From contig CM073592.1 in NCBI GenBank assembly GCA_037074705.1, positions 21,548,629 to 21,612,628 on the forward strand: DNA of 64,000 nt. The letters run 5' to 3'. Shown piece by piece: positions 45,779 through 56,978 of this stretch (its first letter is position 1; each line of letters opens with the position of its first letter). The notes under the pieces were generated by a model. That model did not search any database and had not been told where the DNA came from. It saw nothing but the letters and a program-made list of their open reading frames with translations. Both the position numbers and the translations under genes were made by a program. The stretch is from Zhengitettix transpicula (taxonomy: Eukaryota; Arthropoda; Insecta; Orthoptera; Tetrigidae).

Positions 45779-46862
45779 GTTGCCCGGCGTTGCCCCTGTT
45801 GTCATAAATAAACTCAGCGATTCCATGGTCGGTCCATCCTTAAGGTTTCTCCCCTCCTAATGCCGAAAGGGATTGAAATTATTCACAAATAACATCGTGA
45901 GAAACACGATCATTCTCATTTGATCACGAAAAATATTTATTCACCGTTAATATCTGCCGTTTTACCATGTTTGAAAAGTTTAATCCTCGCCCAAGGGTGT
46001 GCAGTTTTTTTTTCCCGTCAAGGTTACTCCAGATACCTTCAATGAGATCGAATACTCCAGATAAAGGAATCGAAATACTATTTGGTGGGTTTTGCTACCA
46101 TCTGTTGGTAGCATTGTATAAAATAAATACATCCTATAACGAAATACTCTTCGTTTGAAAATTATCCATTTTTTATTAACGTCGTTAATTCTCAACATTT
46201 CTCACTTGAAATTATTCCCCTTACACTTAACGCGACTACAATCAAATATGTGAAATTATAATGATATACACACATAGCCAATTTTTTTTCAAGAAGAAAT
46301 TGGTCAGTTATTGCGCTTTTAAAATAAAATATATTAAATTGTAATGATTACCAAATATTAGGTATTTATTTTACCATTATTCTTTCTTCTCCACTGCGTA
46401 TTGTAAATTATAATTGGGCCAAACCCTTGGTCCGTAATTCAGTTAAATAAGTCATGTCAGCCATTTAAAAGTCAAGTTATTTAAAAGATAGTTCCACGTA
46501 TCGTATGACCTTTCGTATTTTTTTTATTATCATTCGATGGAGTATTGATTATTATACTTTTTAGTCTATAAAATATTCGTTGTTAATTCATTAATTAAAC
46601 TAATTTTTTACATGTGAACGTATGCTGTGACGTCACGTTCTGTTCGCGCGTAGTACTTTAACGCAAAATCATAAATTTTAAATGATAATTTTTTCCAACT
46701 TATCCTAGGGATTTCTCATCCCCCTCACAGTACCGATTCTCGTGTTTTTGAGAATATGTGTACCAATTTTTGTTGAAATCTGAACACGCGATTATATCTG
46801 TATAGAGATTAACGTAAATACATACATACATACATACAAATATACATCCTTTTTATTATATA
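45779..46862 (+). mobile_element. Family C element, copy C5
   Basis: Starts GTTGCCCGGCGTTGCCCCTG and ends with an (ATAC)n tract (46819-46843) and ATCCTTTTTATTATATACTA. 46055-46420 matches 49170-49540, and 46615-46862 matches C4 in reverse, so it joins segments seen separately elsewhere. TGACGTCA is at 46628-46635, in the position equivalent to that in C4. The next family C element follows without a gap. No coding domain. Confidence 0.72.
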
Positions 46863-47643
46863 CTAGCAGGGTGCCCGGCGTTGCCCGAGATGTCATTTAT
46901 CTATAACCCCTGATATGACTCCAATTTCGGCTGCTTTTGCGCAATTTTTATGTAACGCTACTCGAACCCTAATAATTATAATTAACTCTGAAAAATACTT
47001 CTTCAACGCAAATATCTGCCGTGTTTGCATGTTCCAAAATTTGCACCCCGCTACCCCTGCATCTGAGGGGTAAATGCCAATTTGAATGTCGTAACTAAAC
47101 ACAGTGACTTCCATAACCTTTGATTTGACTCCAATCTCTGGTTGTATTCGCGTTATTTTACTGTAAAGCATCTCCACCCCAAAACCCGAAGGGTGTCCTT
47201 TTCACAGGGCGTAGGGGATGAAAATTGTATTCAGATAACATTGGTAGAAACACTATCAATATCTTTGACCCCTAAAAATATTTATCCGACTCAAATATTG
47301 GCTGTTTTAGTATGTTTAAATATTTCCACCCCCGCTTCTGGGGGTGGAAGACGCGTCTCACCCCGACAGTGTTTGTTTCCTAGTCGCAAAGAACACGTGT
47401 ACGAAATTTGGTGAAAATTGCTCGACTGGTGTAGATTTGTATTTTATTTAGAAAACGTTTGTATGGGAAATAGAAAAGGGCTGTTTTTAGGGTTTTCCCG
47501 GAAATTAGTCGATTTTTTCTCGCCTTTTAAACCTTCCCTAGACCTCCACGAACATTTCAAGACTAAGATAAGATAAATCCGTTCAGCCGTTCTCGAGTTT
47601 TAGTGAGACTAACGAACAGCAATTCATTTTTATATATATAGAT
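46863..47643 (+). mobile_element. Family C element, copy C6
   Basis: Nearly identical to C1 (1045-1832), from CTAGCAGGGTGCCCGGCG to TTTTTATATATATAGAT. It abuts C5 head to tail, so C6 may have inserted at, or been generated next to, the 3' end of C5. The forward and reverse frames (46893-47177, 47142-47414) differ from those in C1 by indels and are unlikely to be genes. Confidence 0.82.
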
Positions 47644-47679
47644 AAAAAAATTATCAAATAGTGTCCAAATCGAAGAGAT

Positions 47680-48205
47680 CCTAAAAGAGGACGATTCGTT
47701 GTTAAATTTATTTTTGTTAATAAACATTATAGTTTTGTGACTCAACGACGTATAATTATTCAATTGTATTTTTACATGTTATTAATTATTGTACATATTG
47801 TTCCCTTAGTCCAGTTAATAAACATTATAATTGTGTGACTCAAGGACGTATATTTATTCAATTGTATTTTTACATGTTATTAATTATTGTACATATTGTT
47901 CCCTTAGTCCAGTTGATAAACATTATAATTGTGTGACTCAAGGACGTATATTTATTCAATTGTATTTTTACATGTTATTAATTATTGTACATATTGTTCC
48001 CTTAGTCCAGTTGATAAACATTATAATTGTGTGACTCAAGGACGTATATTTATTCAATTGTATTTTTACATGTTATTAATTATTGTACATATTGTTCCCT
48101 TAGTCCAGTTGATAAACATTATAATTGTGTGACTCAAGGACGTATATTTATTCAATTGTATTTTTACATGTTATTAATTATTGTACATATTGTTCCCTTA
48201 GTCCA
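47680..48205 (+). repeat. 98-bp minisatellite, five units, preceded by a hammerhead-like remnant
   Basis: Units start at 47716, 47814, 47912, 48010 and 48108, exactly 98 bp apart, each reading GTTAATAAACATTATA (or GTTGATAAAC) to CCCTTAGTCCA. The first is slightly diverged, and the others are nearly identical. The flank at 47680-47702 (ATCCTAAAAGAGGACGATTC) is a broken hammerhead-like motif, and its tail TTTTTGTTAATAAACATTAT is the start of the repeat unit, so the minisatellite grew from the tail of such a unit. Open frames through the array just reflect a period not divisible by three. Confidence 0.92.
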
Positions 48206-49169
48206 GTTCACACTTTTCTATTCTTCTCTCTATTGGAATTTACAAATCTTTTAAAGCAATTCCGCACAAATACTTGTTACTTAAGGAATGACCCTATTAA
48301 TGTTATTGCTAATCGTTTAAGCTTCAGTTACTTTTAGATTCCGTGCCACTCTTGTAACAAAATGATGTGCAGTCCAGGTTTCACGTGTGTTCTCCACCCA
48401 AAGATCCTACTTAGATAAATTACTATAAATATTGAAATGAAAACATTTTCATTTAGAAAGTTTGCTATGCACATGTCAGTGCCGTGACCTTTCTGCTGAC
48501 ACAAACGTTTCGCATGATGCAAATTCTGTTGAAGGAGTTGCATCGAGTGCGGTCTGGTGCCTGGGGGAGAGTCCTATTTATAGAGGGTGTGTGGAGGTGT
48601 TCTAGGCTGCAGAGGAGAGGCGATTATCGACTGGGAGTCGCGGCTGCGCGTGCTCAGTCGCCATGCCACCTCGTGTTATCGTAATTACTTAGATGCGTGA
48701 TTTATCGCCACGTCACAAAGCCGAGGCGCTAACTAATTGCCAACCTTGCACTCGCAAGTAACACGTCTTCGTCACTTCCGCACTTCTCTCTCTCCGTTGA
48801 CTCTCCAGACCGTCCTCTTAGCTACAGGTAGGCCTTCGTTCTGCTTACCACTGTCTCACCTGTTATTTCTTGTTTCCCCGGTTCAAGCAAAACAACGTTT
48901 CTGATCGACAAGCAGAATAAGACTGACCAGTCTCCACTTCGATAAATCTGGAATACGACACGCCTGATGTAAAAGATGGCCTATTGCGTCATGCTTGTAT
49001 CCTGGACTTAATACGTCACTTACGAATTTTTCAATACATGCATATGTTGTATCAAGAAAATTGCACATATTTAATCTCAATAATTATCATGAGATGTGAA
49101 GGACGTTTCTACGATAAATAGTTTCATAATCCATCTTTAGGAGGACACCACAACCTAGAAAAACGACCA
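48206..49169. other. Spacer with a GC-rich block at 48540-48840
   Basis: 48540-48840 is GC-richer, with CTATTTATAGAGG at about 48572-48584 (TATA-like), GCTCAGTCGCCATGCC at about 48652-48667 (arthropod initiator-like TCAGT) and CTACAGGTAGG at about 48822-48832 (donor-like). The distances do not fit one core promoter, and no coding exon is seen. It is only a candidate transcribed or regulatory region. Confidence 0.25.
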
Positions 49170-49540
49170 AAACTGATATTTATAATACAGATAGGTGTCA
49201 AAATACCTTTTTGGTGGATTTTTCTATCTCCTGTTGGTAGCATTGTAAAATAAATACAACCAATAACGAAATAATTCATTAGAAAAATTTTTGTAATGTC
49301 GTTAATTCTCAACATTTCTTACTTGAAATTATTCCCTTACTCTTTAGACGTCTACAATCAAATATGTGTAATTATAATTATATACACACATCCAAATTTT
49401 TTCAAGTCTCTTACTTGAAATAATTAGTCAGTTATTGCACATTTAAAATAAAATTATATTGATTAACAAATATTAGGCATTGATTTTTACCATAATTCTA
49501 TGTCTCCTCCAGTGTGTGTGGAAAAATAAATATTAAAAAT
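49170..49540 (+). mobile_element. Family C-related fragment C7
   Basis: Matches 46055-46420 through GTTGGTAGCATTGTA, GTCGTTAATTCTCAACATTT, ACAATCAAATATGTG and TATACACACAT. It lacks both family C ends. Confidence 0.65.
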
Positions 49541-52500
49541 AGACCCTTAACCAATGAGGGGTACTCGAATTTCTTATCACTCTATTGTGGTCATACCAGG
49601 GTAGTCCAAGACGTAACAATTAAAAATTATTGGGTGAAAAATACATTTATTTATCAACGTAGTCTCATTTAAGCTCGATACTCTTTCTTCATCAAAGTTC
49701 AATAGCTTCGATAACCCATTTAAAGTGAGAACCATTGAGCTCCATCAACCGCAAACTCCACTTCAGTTAGTAAATCTTTTACCAGAAACCCATATTTTTT
49801 ATGTTAAGCCTAGCTAAAATAAGATGGGGAATTGACGCCTTCATTCCCGCCAAAAGAGGTTTTTTTTAATTTAATCACATCCCTCAAACGCTGCAAGAAG
49901 TTCACATAATTTTCAGCGATCATCCTTTTCAAGATAATAAATTAACTCTGACCTTGCCAAGATATAAAACTGCATTCGTCTTCTTTGGAGGCCAATTCTC
50001 CCCTTTCAGTCCACTGTCTGACTGTTCCTTCGTGAGGCGTGAAGTGGTGGAACTCTTGGTTACGAATCGAAGCAAAAATTCGGCTTTAATGCTGTTAAAA
50101 GTCGCCAAACACTCAATTGCAACATCCCCGAGAGCGCAGTTACTGTTCGATTGTAAGCAAACGCGGCACCCGTCTTGCCAACAGCTTTCTCATATCAAAG
50201 TTTTCTGTCAATTTACGATGTACAGCACTTATGTCTTCCAGTCGACGGTCATACAATAATATTGTGTGGATTTTCGTCAGCATATCTGGCGTGGTCTCTT
50301 AATCTGGTCGACGAAGGAGGAGATTCCCCCAGCCAGAGGAGAATCTAGCTCGAGTTTGATATTGGTCGGACGGAGACCTTTCATATGAAAGTATTGTATA
50401 ACATAACGATGACCAAATATTTTTTTATATGTTTACAAATTCACCGAGAGCATTCACTATTGATGGCTCAAAGAAACACTAACTTTAGACCACTTTTTTT
50501 CAAACAACAACACTGTAAAAGTCAGGACGAGTAATTTTGGCACTACCGTCGTATTGTACTCATATTTTGTGTGTATGTGAGATACTGATTGCAATTAACG
50601 ATCAATTAATGAATATTAATATGCCACTTCATAAATGAAACAAGAATGGGCCTCTCTAATCGGTTTATAAGTGTCTTGGTAGAGGATCAGGTTACGGAAG
50701 AACGAGAGACGAAACCTGTGGAACCGGAGGAAATATTCTTACCGATTCTCAGCTGAGGATTTTTCCGTATTTCCTGTAAGGAGATGTACATTTCTACATT
50801 TCTAGCAACCTACCCTCGGGCCTTTACACGAGGTACACAGACGGGCGCTGCTCGTTATTTTTAACGAATTCCGTGTTCGATGTAATGGACAATTTCCTTT
50901 TCCCCAATTCTACAAACTGAAATTGGCCAACGTCATTAAATGGTGCACGTGCCCCGGAGAAATAAGATTTAAATATAACCACAAATATCATGCTCGACAA
51001 ACCTAGAGCTTATGAAACGTATATAGTCATGATAACGTTACAAGAACTAATACAAAGAGAAAAATTTAAATTCATATTTAATGTTTATAGTGGTGAAGTA
51101 ATTTTATGGCGAATTTTAAGTAACTAACATATTATATTACCAAAAAAATATTTGCGAAAATATACTTAAAAAAATAGAACGGGTTTCTGAGCGCAGTAAA
51201 ATTTAGGGGAATTAACTGTGAATCATATTTTATTGGAACGTTAATTAATTTTTAATTTATTCTTAATTAATTTCATTAAAAAACCCATATAGTTTCTCAA
51301 GTTAATGGCACAATTATGCCTCGAACTGTAAATTATTGCCGCTGGAATAATAGATTTTTTAAAGTAGAAATTCAATATACTTCACAGACAAGTGGTTACG
51401 TAGAAATAGCGGCCATTGTTTAAGGAAATAAGATGCCCGCTTATTTTCCTTTCAGTGTCTCTATTGGGAATCTTTAAATATTCCTCAAATAACAATTAAT
51501 TAAATATTAAAAATTACCTAATTAATATATAATTGTCAGCTTCAGAAATATTCAAACGTTTCGTTTGAGTGTGAATCTCGAAAAAAAAAGGAATTTGCTG
51601 TTCTAATTATTTGGTTTAAGAAAAAGAAAATTAGTAAAGACGTATAGTTCTAAAATACGGTCGTATTAAAAATAAACGCGGAATAAATCCAATATATATA
51701 TGGCATAATTAGCTGAATTTATGAGCGCGACGAGCAAAACAAAATCGGCAAAACGAAAAGAGAATTATTCCTGTATTCTCTAAAGCGAGAAAAATATCAG
51801 AAGGAAAATTCAGAGAACTTGCGTAAACACACCAGCATTTTTTTTATGGGTAATAATATTATAAATTAACAGAATGCATGACTAAGTAGGTCGGCAATAG
51901 TTGGTGGTACTGCAAAGCAGGCTGGGTTAAAGTTTGAATAAACTATTTTCATTATTGGCAGGTCAAATAAGAGACATTGCAGATGTGTTTGGTATTAAAA
52001 GAAACGTATGTAATTGCCTACGTTTTATTACCTCAACAGTTGGACCTTATTTTGTGTTGCCAAATTTTCTCCTGTATAGTCAGGATCAACAAGTATATGT
52101 TTAATATCGGTCAGATATAGATACAGACGTTTCAGATTTAATTTGATTGCTGCTATTCACAATTTTGAGCAGCTTATAAGAATTTTGACAGTTGCTTACT
52201 TGTCATCGAACGGGCTAAGCGTGAATTAGAACGTCAACACAAGCTCGCCCGCATCAATCACGCTCGCCACGAGCTATTGAGCCGTCTTTTTCGTATTTGC
52301 TAACCTGGAATGGTACGTGCAGTTTCTCTGCGTTTGTTGTTTGCTGGAGGATGATGAAGTGTCCGCTGTCTGTGAGTTGCGCTGCGCCTTAAAGCGTGCA
52401 CATAGATCACGTCTGCAGCTCTTCCTTCCGCCATACATCAATATCGAAGGGGATGGTGAGGAGAGAAGACTTGCTGCTGAGCTTCCGCTGATCAATCCCT

Positions 52501-52908
52501 GTCTGAATGCCTTCCTAGCTGCACTCACTCATTCAGATACAATAAAAGTCATCGAGGACGTTAGTCACCACCGACGACATTCAATAAACGTATCCTAGCA
52601 ACGCGGTCAACGGATAGAGGGAGATTCAAGTGGTCCGGAAGATAACTGGTTCTTGATTCGGACAGCGGACTATACACCACTTTATCAATACAGACTGAAA
52701 CATCTTCCCCTTCCGAAACCTTGCTTGGGTACCTGTCCCATCACTGTAAATCGTTGTTGTGCCGGAATCGGAACAAACCCAGACGTTTCCTCTGACATTT
52801 TGTTTTACTACCCCTTGAGTGGTCTCGAAGAATGAAAAATATCCATCCAGAAAAAACCATATCATCCTTTTCAACTCGCAGTCGATCAAGGACGAATTTC
52901 TTTTTTTT
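49541..52908. other. Long spacer, GC-balanced at 52190-52640
   Basis: 49600-50350 and 52190-52640 are less AT-rich. In the latter, frames overlap on both strands (52274-52528 reverse, 52317-52598 forward, 93 codons) and AATAAA occurs near 52582. I recognise no domain. 50400-52180 is AT-rich with no repeat seen. Confidence 0.3.
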
Positions 52909-52982
52909 TTAGGGCAACAGGCTACATGAGGGTGATCCACATTGCGCAACTCCCCTTTAATAGCATAGGAAGGGATTTCAAA
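52909..52982 (-). mobile_element. Family A fragment A4a
   Basis: The 3' end only, in reverse: TTTTAGGGCAACAGGCTACA to GCATAGGAAGGGATTTCAA. A T run before it represents the A tail. It is the only reverse member of the cluster. Confidence 0.8.
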
Positions 52983-53004
52983 TAACGGAGAGGGGAAAGC
53001 TACA

Positions 53005-53552
53005 GCAAACTTCAAGAAAGCCTGAGAGAGGATTCTCTCTCAGGTGATCCTTCCCAGAGAGCTCTGGCGAAGGCTACCTTTGGGGATGCCTTCACATCTC
53101 TCTGGTTTTTTGAACTAAGGTTCCCACATGCCGAGGCACCTCGGCCTGTTTTGAGAGGTGTATGTTCCGGGGTCGTAGACCTTGGGCATACGGTAAGAGT
53201 TGTCCACTATTCCTATTGGAATAGTCAGCCAGCTGCCTCCTAAATTGGTCAAGGCACGGCGAGGGAAAGCTGCAACCCCACAGCTAACCTCTCTCCCGCC
53301 ATCGGAAGGGCGTGGGACAAGTACCAAATGCCCGACCTACCTCATGCAGGTTTTTCTAGAGTTTGTCCTGCATTTCTTTTAAGCGAATGCCGGGTAGGAT
53401 CCTTAAACCATAGCCCGGGGGCCCCTAGTTACCCTTGGCTACCTTCCACCACCCTTCCGCATCCCCCCTTTCAAATCCCTTTCCTAAGCTATAAGAGGGG
53501 AGTTGCCACTATGTGGATTACCCTATACATAGCCTGTCTACACCAAAAAAAA
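53005..53552 (+). mobile_element. Family A copy A4b, near full length, subfamily II
   Basis: 5' part GCCTGAGAGAGGATTCTCTC, then CCCAGAGAGCTCTGGCG and CATCTCTCTGGTTTTTTGAAC, as in the copy at 1-158. Ends CCTGTCTACACC and an A run, differing from the CCTGTTGCCC end of the other copies. Confidence 0.85.
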
Positions 53553-53554
53553 TA

Positions 53555-53819
53555 CAGTAAACTCCTCTCCCGCTATCGGAAAGGCGTGGGACAAGTACAC
53601 AATGCCCGACCTACCCAATGCAGGTTTTCCTAGGGTTTTCCCTTCATTTCTTTAGGCGAATGCTGGGTAGGATCCTTAAAATATAGCCCGGGGCCCTAGT
53701 AGCCCTTGGCTAACTTCCTATACCCTTCCATATCACCCCTTTTCAAATCCCTTCCTATGCTATTAATGGGGAGTTGCCCAATGTGGATCACCCTCATGTA
53801 GCCTGTTGCCCTAAAAAAA
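53555..53819 (+). mobile_element. Family A copy A4c, 5'-truncated
   Basis: Begins CAGTAAACTCCTCTCCCGC (the middle of the element) and ends CTGTTGCCCT with an A-rich tail. It directly follows A4b, so it may have inserted into the A tail of A4b. Confidence 0.85.
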
Positions 53820-53830
53820 AATTTAAAAAA

Positions 53831-54103
53831 TGGGACCCCACGAAAACCCCTCTCCCTCCATCGGAAGGGCGTGGGTCAAGTACCAAATGACCGACCTACC
53901 TGATGCAGGATTTTCTAGAGTTTTATGCGAATTGCGAATTGTCGGGTAGGATCCTTAAACCATAGTCCGGGGTCTCTAGTTAACCCTTGGCTACCTTGCT
54001 CTACCTTTCCGCATCCACCCGTTCACTCTTTTCCCTACGCTATAAGAGGAGAGTTGCCACTATGTGTATTACCCAGTTTACACCTTTTTTTTAAAAAAAA
54101 AAG
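53831..54103 (+). mobile_element. Family A copy A4d, 5'-truncated and diverged
   Basis: From GGACCCCACGAAAACCCC through CGGAAGGGCGTGGGTCAAGT to a degenerate end ACCCAGTTTACACC and a TTTTTTTT/AAAAAAAA run. It is more diverged than A4c. Confidence 0.78.
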
Positions 54104-55852
54104 TGGATATTGTTGTGGTGGAGTTCTTGGAACAATTAATTTTTAAAAAAGTTACATGTCTAAGAGGACAAAATGACGGTAATATAGTCATGGTATCGGA
54201 GAGAAAAAATAACCAAGAGTAATGCGGCTTGAAACCAAGTGAATAGGCCTCGATAAATTCTCAGGTGGTTTGTGGAAACTTGAGTAATTCGTAAACGGGA
54301 TGGTCCTTTCCATTATAGTTTCCGAAATAAAATTATTTACGCTAGAAAAACCGTGTTTCTTAAAATACATATATTTGAAATTTATTAATAAAATTTTAAT
54401 AATTTCTTTAGAAAAATTTCAAAATATTACATTTTTAAGACAAGAAATTAAAGACCCGAATAAGAGACAAAAAACATAAGTTATTAATAAATCGACAAGG
54501 ATCACAACAGTTGATCGAAAAATATACAAATTTAAAAATTATGTTCTGGGATTTTTGGCTGTTAAACGGGTCTTTAATTTCTTGTGTTATTGTCTTACAA
54601 TAATTAATTTTTTCTATTGTAATTTTACTTATAACTTATGCTAGCTATCAAGCGAAGAACTTTATGACCTTTTTTGTTCTTTTTTTCCGGCAATGGAAGT
54701 TGTTGTAAAAAGTCTAAATTTATTAATTATGCTATTAGTAATCGCTAAAGCGAATGAAACGTTGTGTTTTACGTCAAAATGTTTATTTTAAATTTTTTTT
54801 TTAGTGTAACTATTAATTTATTTTGACAGTTTCTTACTGTATTTTATTATTGTATATTCTATAAGAGAGTTGGATGTACAGCCTTGAAAAATTAATTTGA
54901 AATTCTTAGTTATAACAATTCTGAAGTAGTTGGACATAAAAAGAGTAACGCCAATAAAAGTATGGTTGTAGATTTAGATTTTTATTTATTTATGAAATTA
55001 ATTATTATCTTTTTAATAAAGATCATTATTACATTCCAACATATGTGAAAACAATTCTTATATTATATCTTATGCCAGAAAGTAGAGTATTGACGATAGA
55101 CTGTTAAAAGATTCTCAATTATTTTTGTCTTTACCACAAAGAAGCAGCTAAACTGTTACAGATTTACGAATGTTAAAAAGAGGATTTTTTTTAGACTGAG
55201 CAGTTTCCTTGCATGACGTCACTCCAGGGCAGACAAACGCCCCGTTATGACGACAGAGACGGACGCTCACGCAGCGACGCATTGATCTTCGGAGGGGATG
55301 AGGGAGGATCTCCTTCCGCCTTCTCCCACCCCTTCAACCTAGAAAGCGACAGTTCCATTCTCCTGTGGCGAGACGACAAAGTCTGGAGAAACCATCAGCA
55401 GAAATTGGTTTGCTGCTATTTCTCTCTCTCTCTCTCTCTCTCTTAGAATTGATATTAGCAGCGCTACAAACAGAAGTCGAAACAGCTCTCATTACCGGGC
55501 TCCGGCCCTCACGAAGGAATTGTCACGTCTTCGTCGTCCCAGGGTTAATGGAATGGTAGATAGGTAGGGGTTGGTCACCCTAACCCGAGAGAACAAAGGG
55601 CAATTTTCGCCTCGTATTTATCTGTCCGTTATTCCCCTCCTCGCGTGATTAAAAATTTCTTCTCCTTCCTTTCGTAATAGCCGTAGTCCTGAGAAATCGC
55701 CGTATTTACGACATCGCGAACGAACTAAAGAAACAGTCAGAAAAATACCGACAGGACGCTTTCACACGTAGGCAATTCCATGAGGAAAATCTTATCTCAG
55801 TTACAGCCGGTACAGTAAAATAAATTATTAAAAGGAAAATAATGAAACCCGT
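54104..55852. other. Spacer, hammerhead-like motif, GC-rich block and CT tract
   Basis: At 54735-54770 a degenerate unit reads GTAATCGCTAAAGCGAATG then GAAACGTTGTG. 55200-55790 is GC-richer, begins with GCATGACGTCACTCC (CRE TGACGTCA at 55214-55221) and contains a CT tract at 55423-55443. Forward frames at 55213-55446 and 55365-55559 are unrecognised. It could be an untranslated exon or regulatory DNA. Confidence 0.35.
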
Positions 55853-56104
55853 CTCCCGCTATCGGAAGGGCGTGGGACAAGTACCCAATGCCCGACCTAC
55901 CCGATGCAAGGTTTTCCCTGCATTCCTTTAGGCGAATGCCGGGTAGGATCCTTAAAATACAGCCCGGGGGCCCTAGTTAACCCTTGGCTACCTTCCTCTA
56001 CTCTTCCGCATCCCCCCTTTCAAATCCCTTCCTATGCTATTAAAGGGGAGTTGCCCAAAGTGGATTACCCTCAAGTAGCCTGATGCCCTAAAAAAAAAAA
56101 AAAA
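55853..56104 (+). mobile_element. Family A copy A5, 5'-truncated
   Basis: Begins CTCCCGCTATCGGAAGGGCG and ends CCTGATGCCCT with a tail of about 15 A residues. The truncation point is within a few bases of that of A4c. Confidence 0.85.
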
Positions 56105-56113
56105 GATAGCGGA

Positions 56114-56663
56114 GAAGGTCTGCGAGGGCTATTCTCTCGCAGGCAATACCTGCGAGGGATGTTCTCTCGCAGGCAGAACCTTTTAGGAGAGATACGAAGG
56201 GGCTACCTTTGGGTATGCCTTTTCCTCTCCGTTTTGTAACTAAGGTTCCAACAAGCCGAGGCACCTCGGCCTGTTCTGAGAGGTGTATGTTCCGGGGTCA
56301 CAGACCTTGGGCATACGGTAAGAGTTGTCCGCTATTCCCATTGGAATAGTCGGCCAGCTGCCTCCTAAACTGGTAGAGGCACGGAGAAGGGAATGCTGCG
56401 TCCCCACAGCAAACTCCTCTCCCGGTATCGGAAGGGTGTGGGAGAAGTACCCAATGCCCGACCTACCCGATGCAGATTTTTCCTGCATTTCTTTAGGCGA
56501 ATGCCGGGTAGGATCCTTAAAATATAGCCCGGGGGCCCTAGTAACCTTTGGCTACATTCCTCTACCCTTCCGCATCCCCCCTTTCAAATCCCTTCCCATG
56601 CTATTAAAGGGGAGTTGCCCAAGGTGGATTACCCTCTTGTAGCCTGTTGCCCTTAAAAAAATT
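56114..56663 (+). mobile_element. Family A copy A6, full length
   Basis: Starts AGGTCTGCGAGGGC and carries two GCGAGGG...CTCGCAGGC hairpin-like blocks, matching the 5' end of A2, so this is probably the complete 5' end. Ends CTGTTGCCCTT and an A-rich tail. Inserted just behind A5 in the same orientation. Confidence 0.87.
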
Positions 56664-56672
56664 TTTAAAAAA

Positions 56673-56861
56673 AGCCAATACAGACCAAAAAGTGTAATAT
56701 AAATACCACACAACGTTTCTGAGATCCTTATCCCTTTCGTCAGGTGCTAAGAAGAGACTAGTTGTGTTTCTCTAGGCTCTTCTTAGCACCTGACGAAAGG
56801 AACAAGGATCCCAGAAACGTTTTGTGGTATTTATATTACCCTTTTTTTGTCTGTATTTGCT
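56673..56861. repeat. Foldback element with 84-bp arms
   Basis: Left arm 56673-56756 and right arm 56777-56861 are near-perfect reverse complements around a 20-base centre. Each arm includes GCACCTGACGAAAGG...GAAACGTT read outwards, a hammerhead-like order: CTGACGA, GGGAT/ATCTC pairing in the left arm, then GAAACGTT. The element sits at the A tail of A6. A deleted relative lies at 31829-32002. Confidence 0.8.
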
Positions 56862-56939
56862 ATCTTTCTTATTCAAAAAAATTTATTCTTAATTATTTTA
56901 TATAATATCAAGTGAAGACTCATCTACCTTTTCGGCTCA

Positions 56940-56978
56940 CCTGATTAAGTCCAAAATTGGGGACGAAGAGTAGTCATA
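56940..56978 (+). repeat. Hammerhead-like motif
   Basis: CTGATTA, A, GTCC, loop AAAATTGG, GGAC, GAAGAGTAGTC. Helix II GTCC/GGAC is perfect; the box has G8 changed to T and GAAA to GAAG. Confidence 0.4.

Noticed and set aside
47716..48205. Possible CRISPR array (regular repeats)
   Set aside because: The units are contiguous 98-bp repeats with no spacers, in a eukaryotic sequence.
47831..48337. Series of identical 67- to 75-codon frames
   Set aside because: They are the 98-bp minisatellite read through repeatedly, not genes.
48570..48670. Core promoter with TATA-like box and initiator
   Set aside because: The TATA-like box and the TCAGT are about 80 bp apart, too far for one promoter, and no exon follows.
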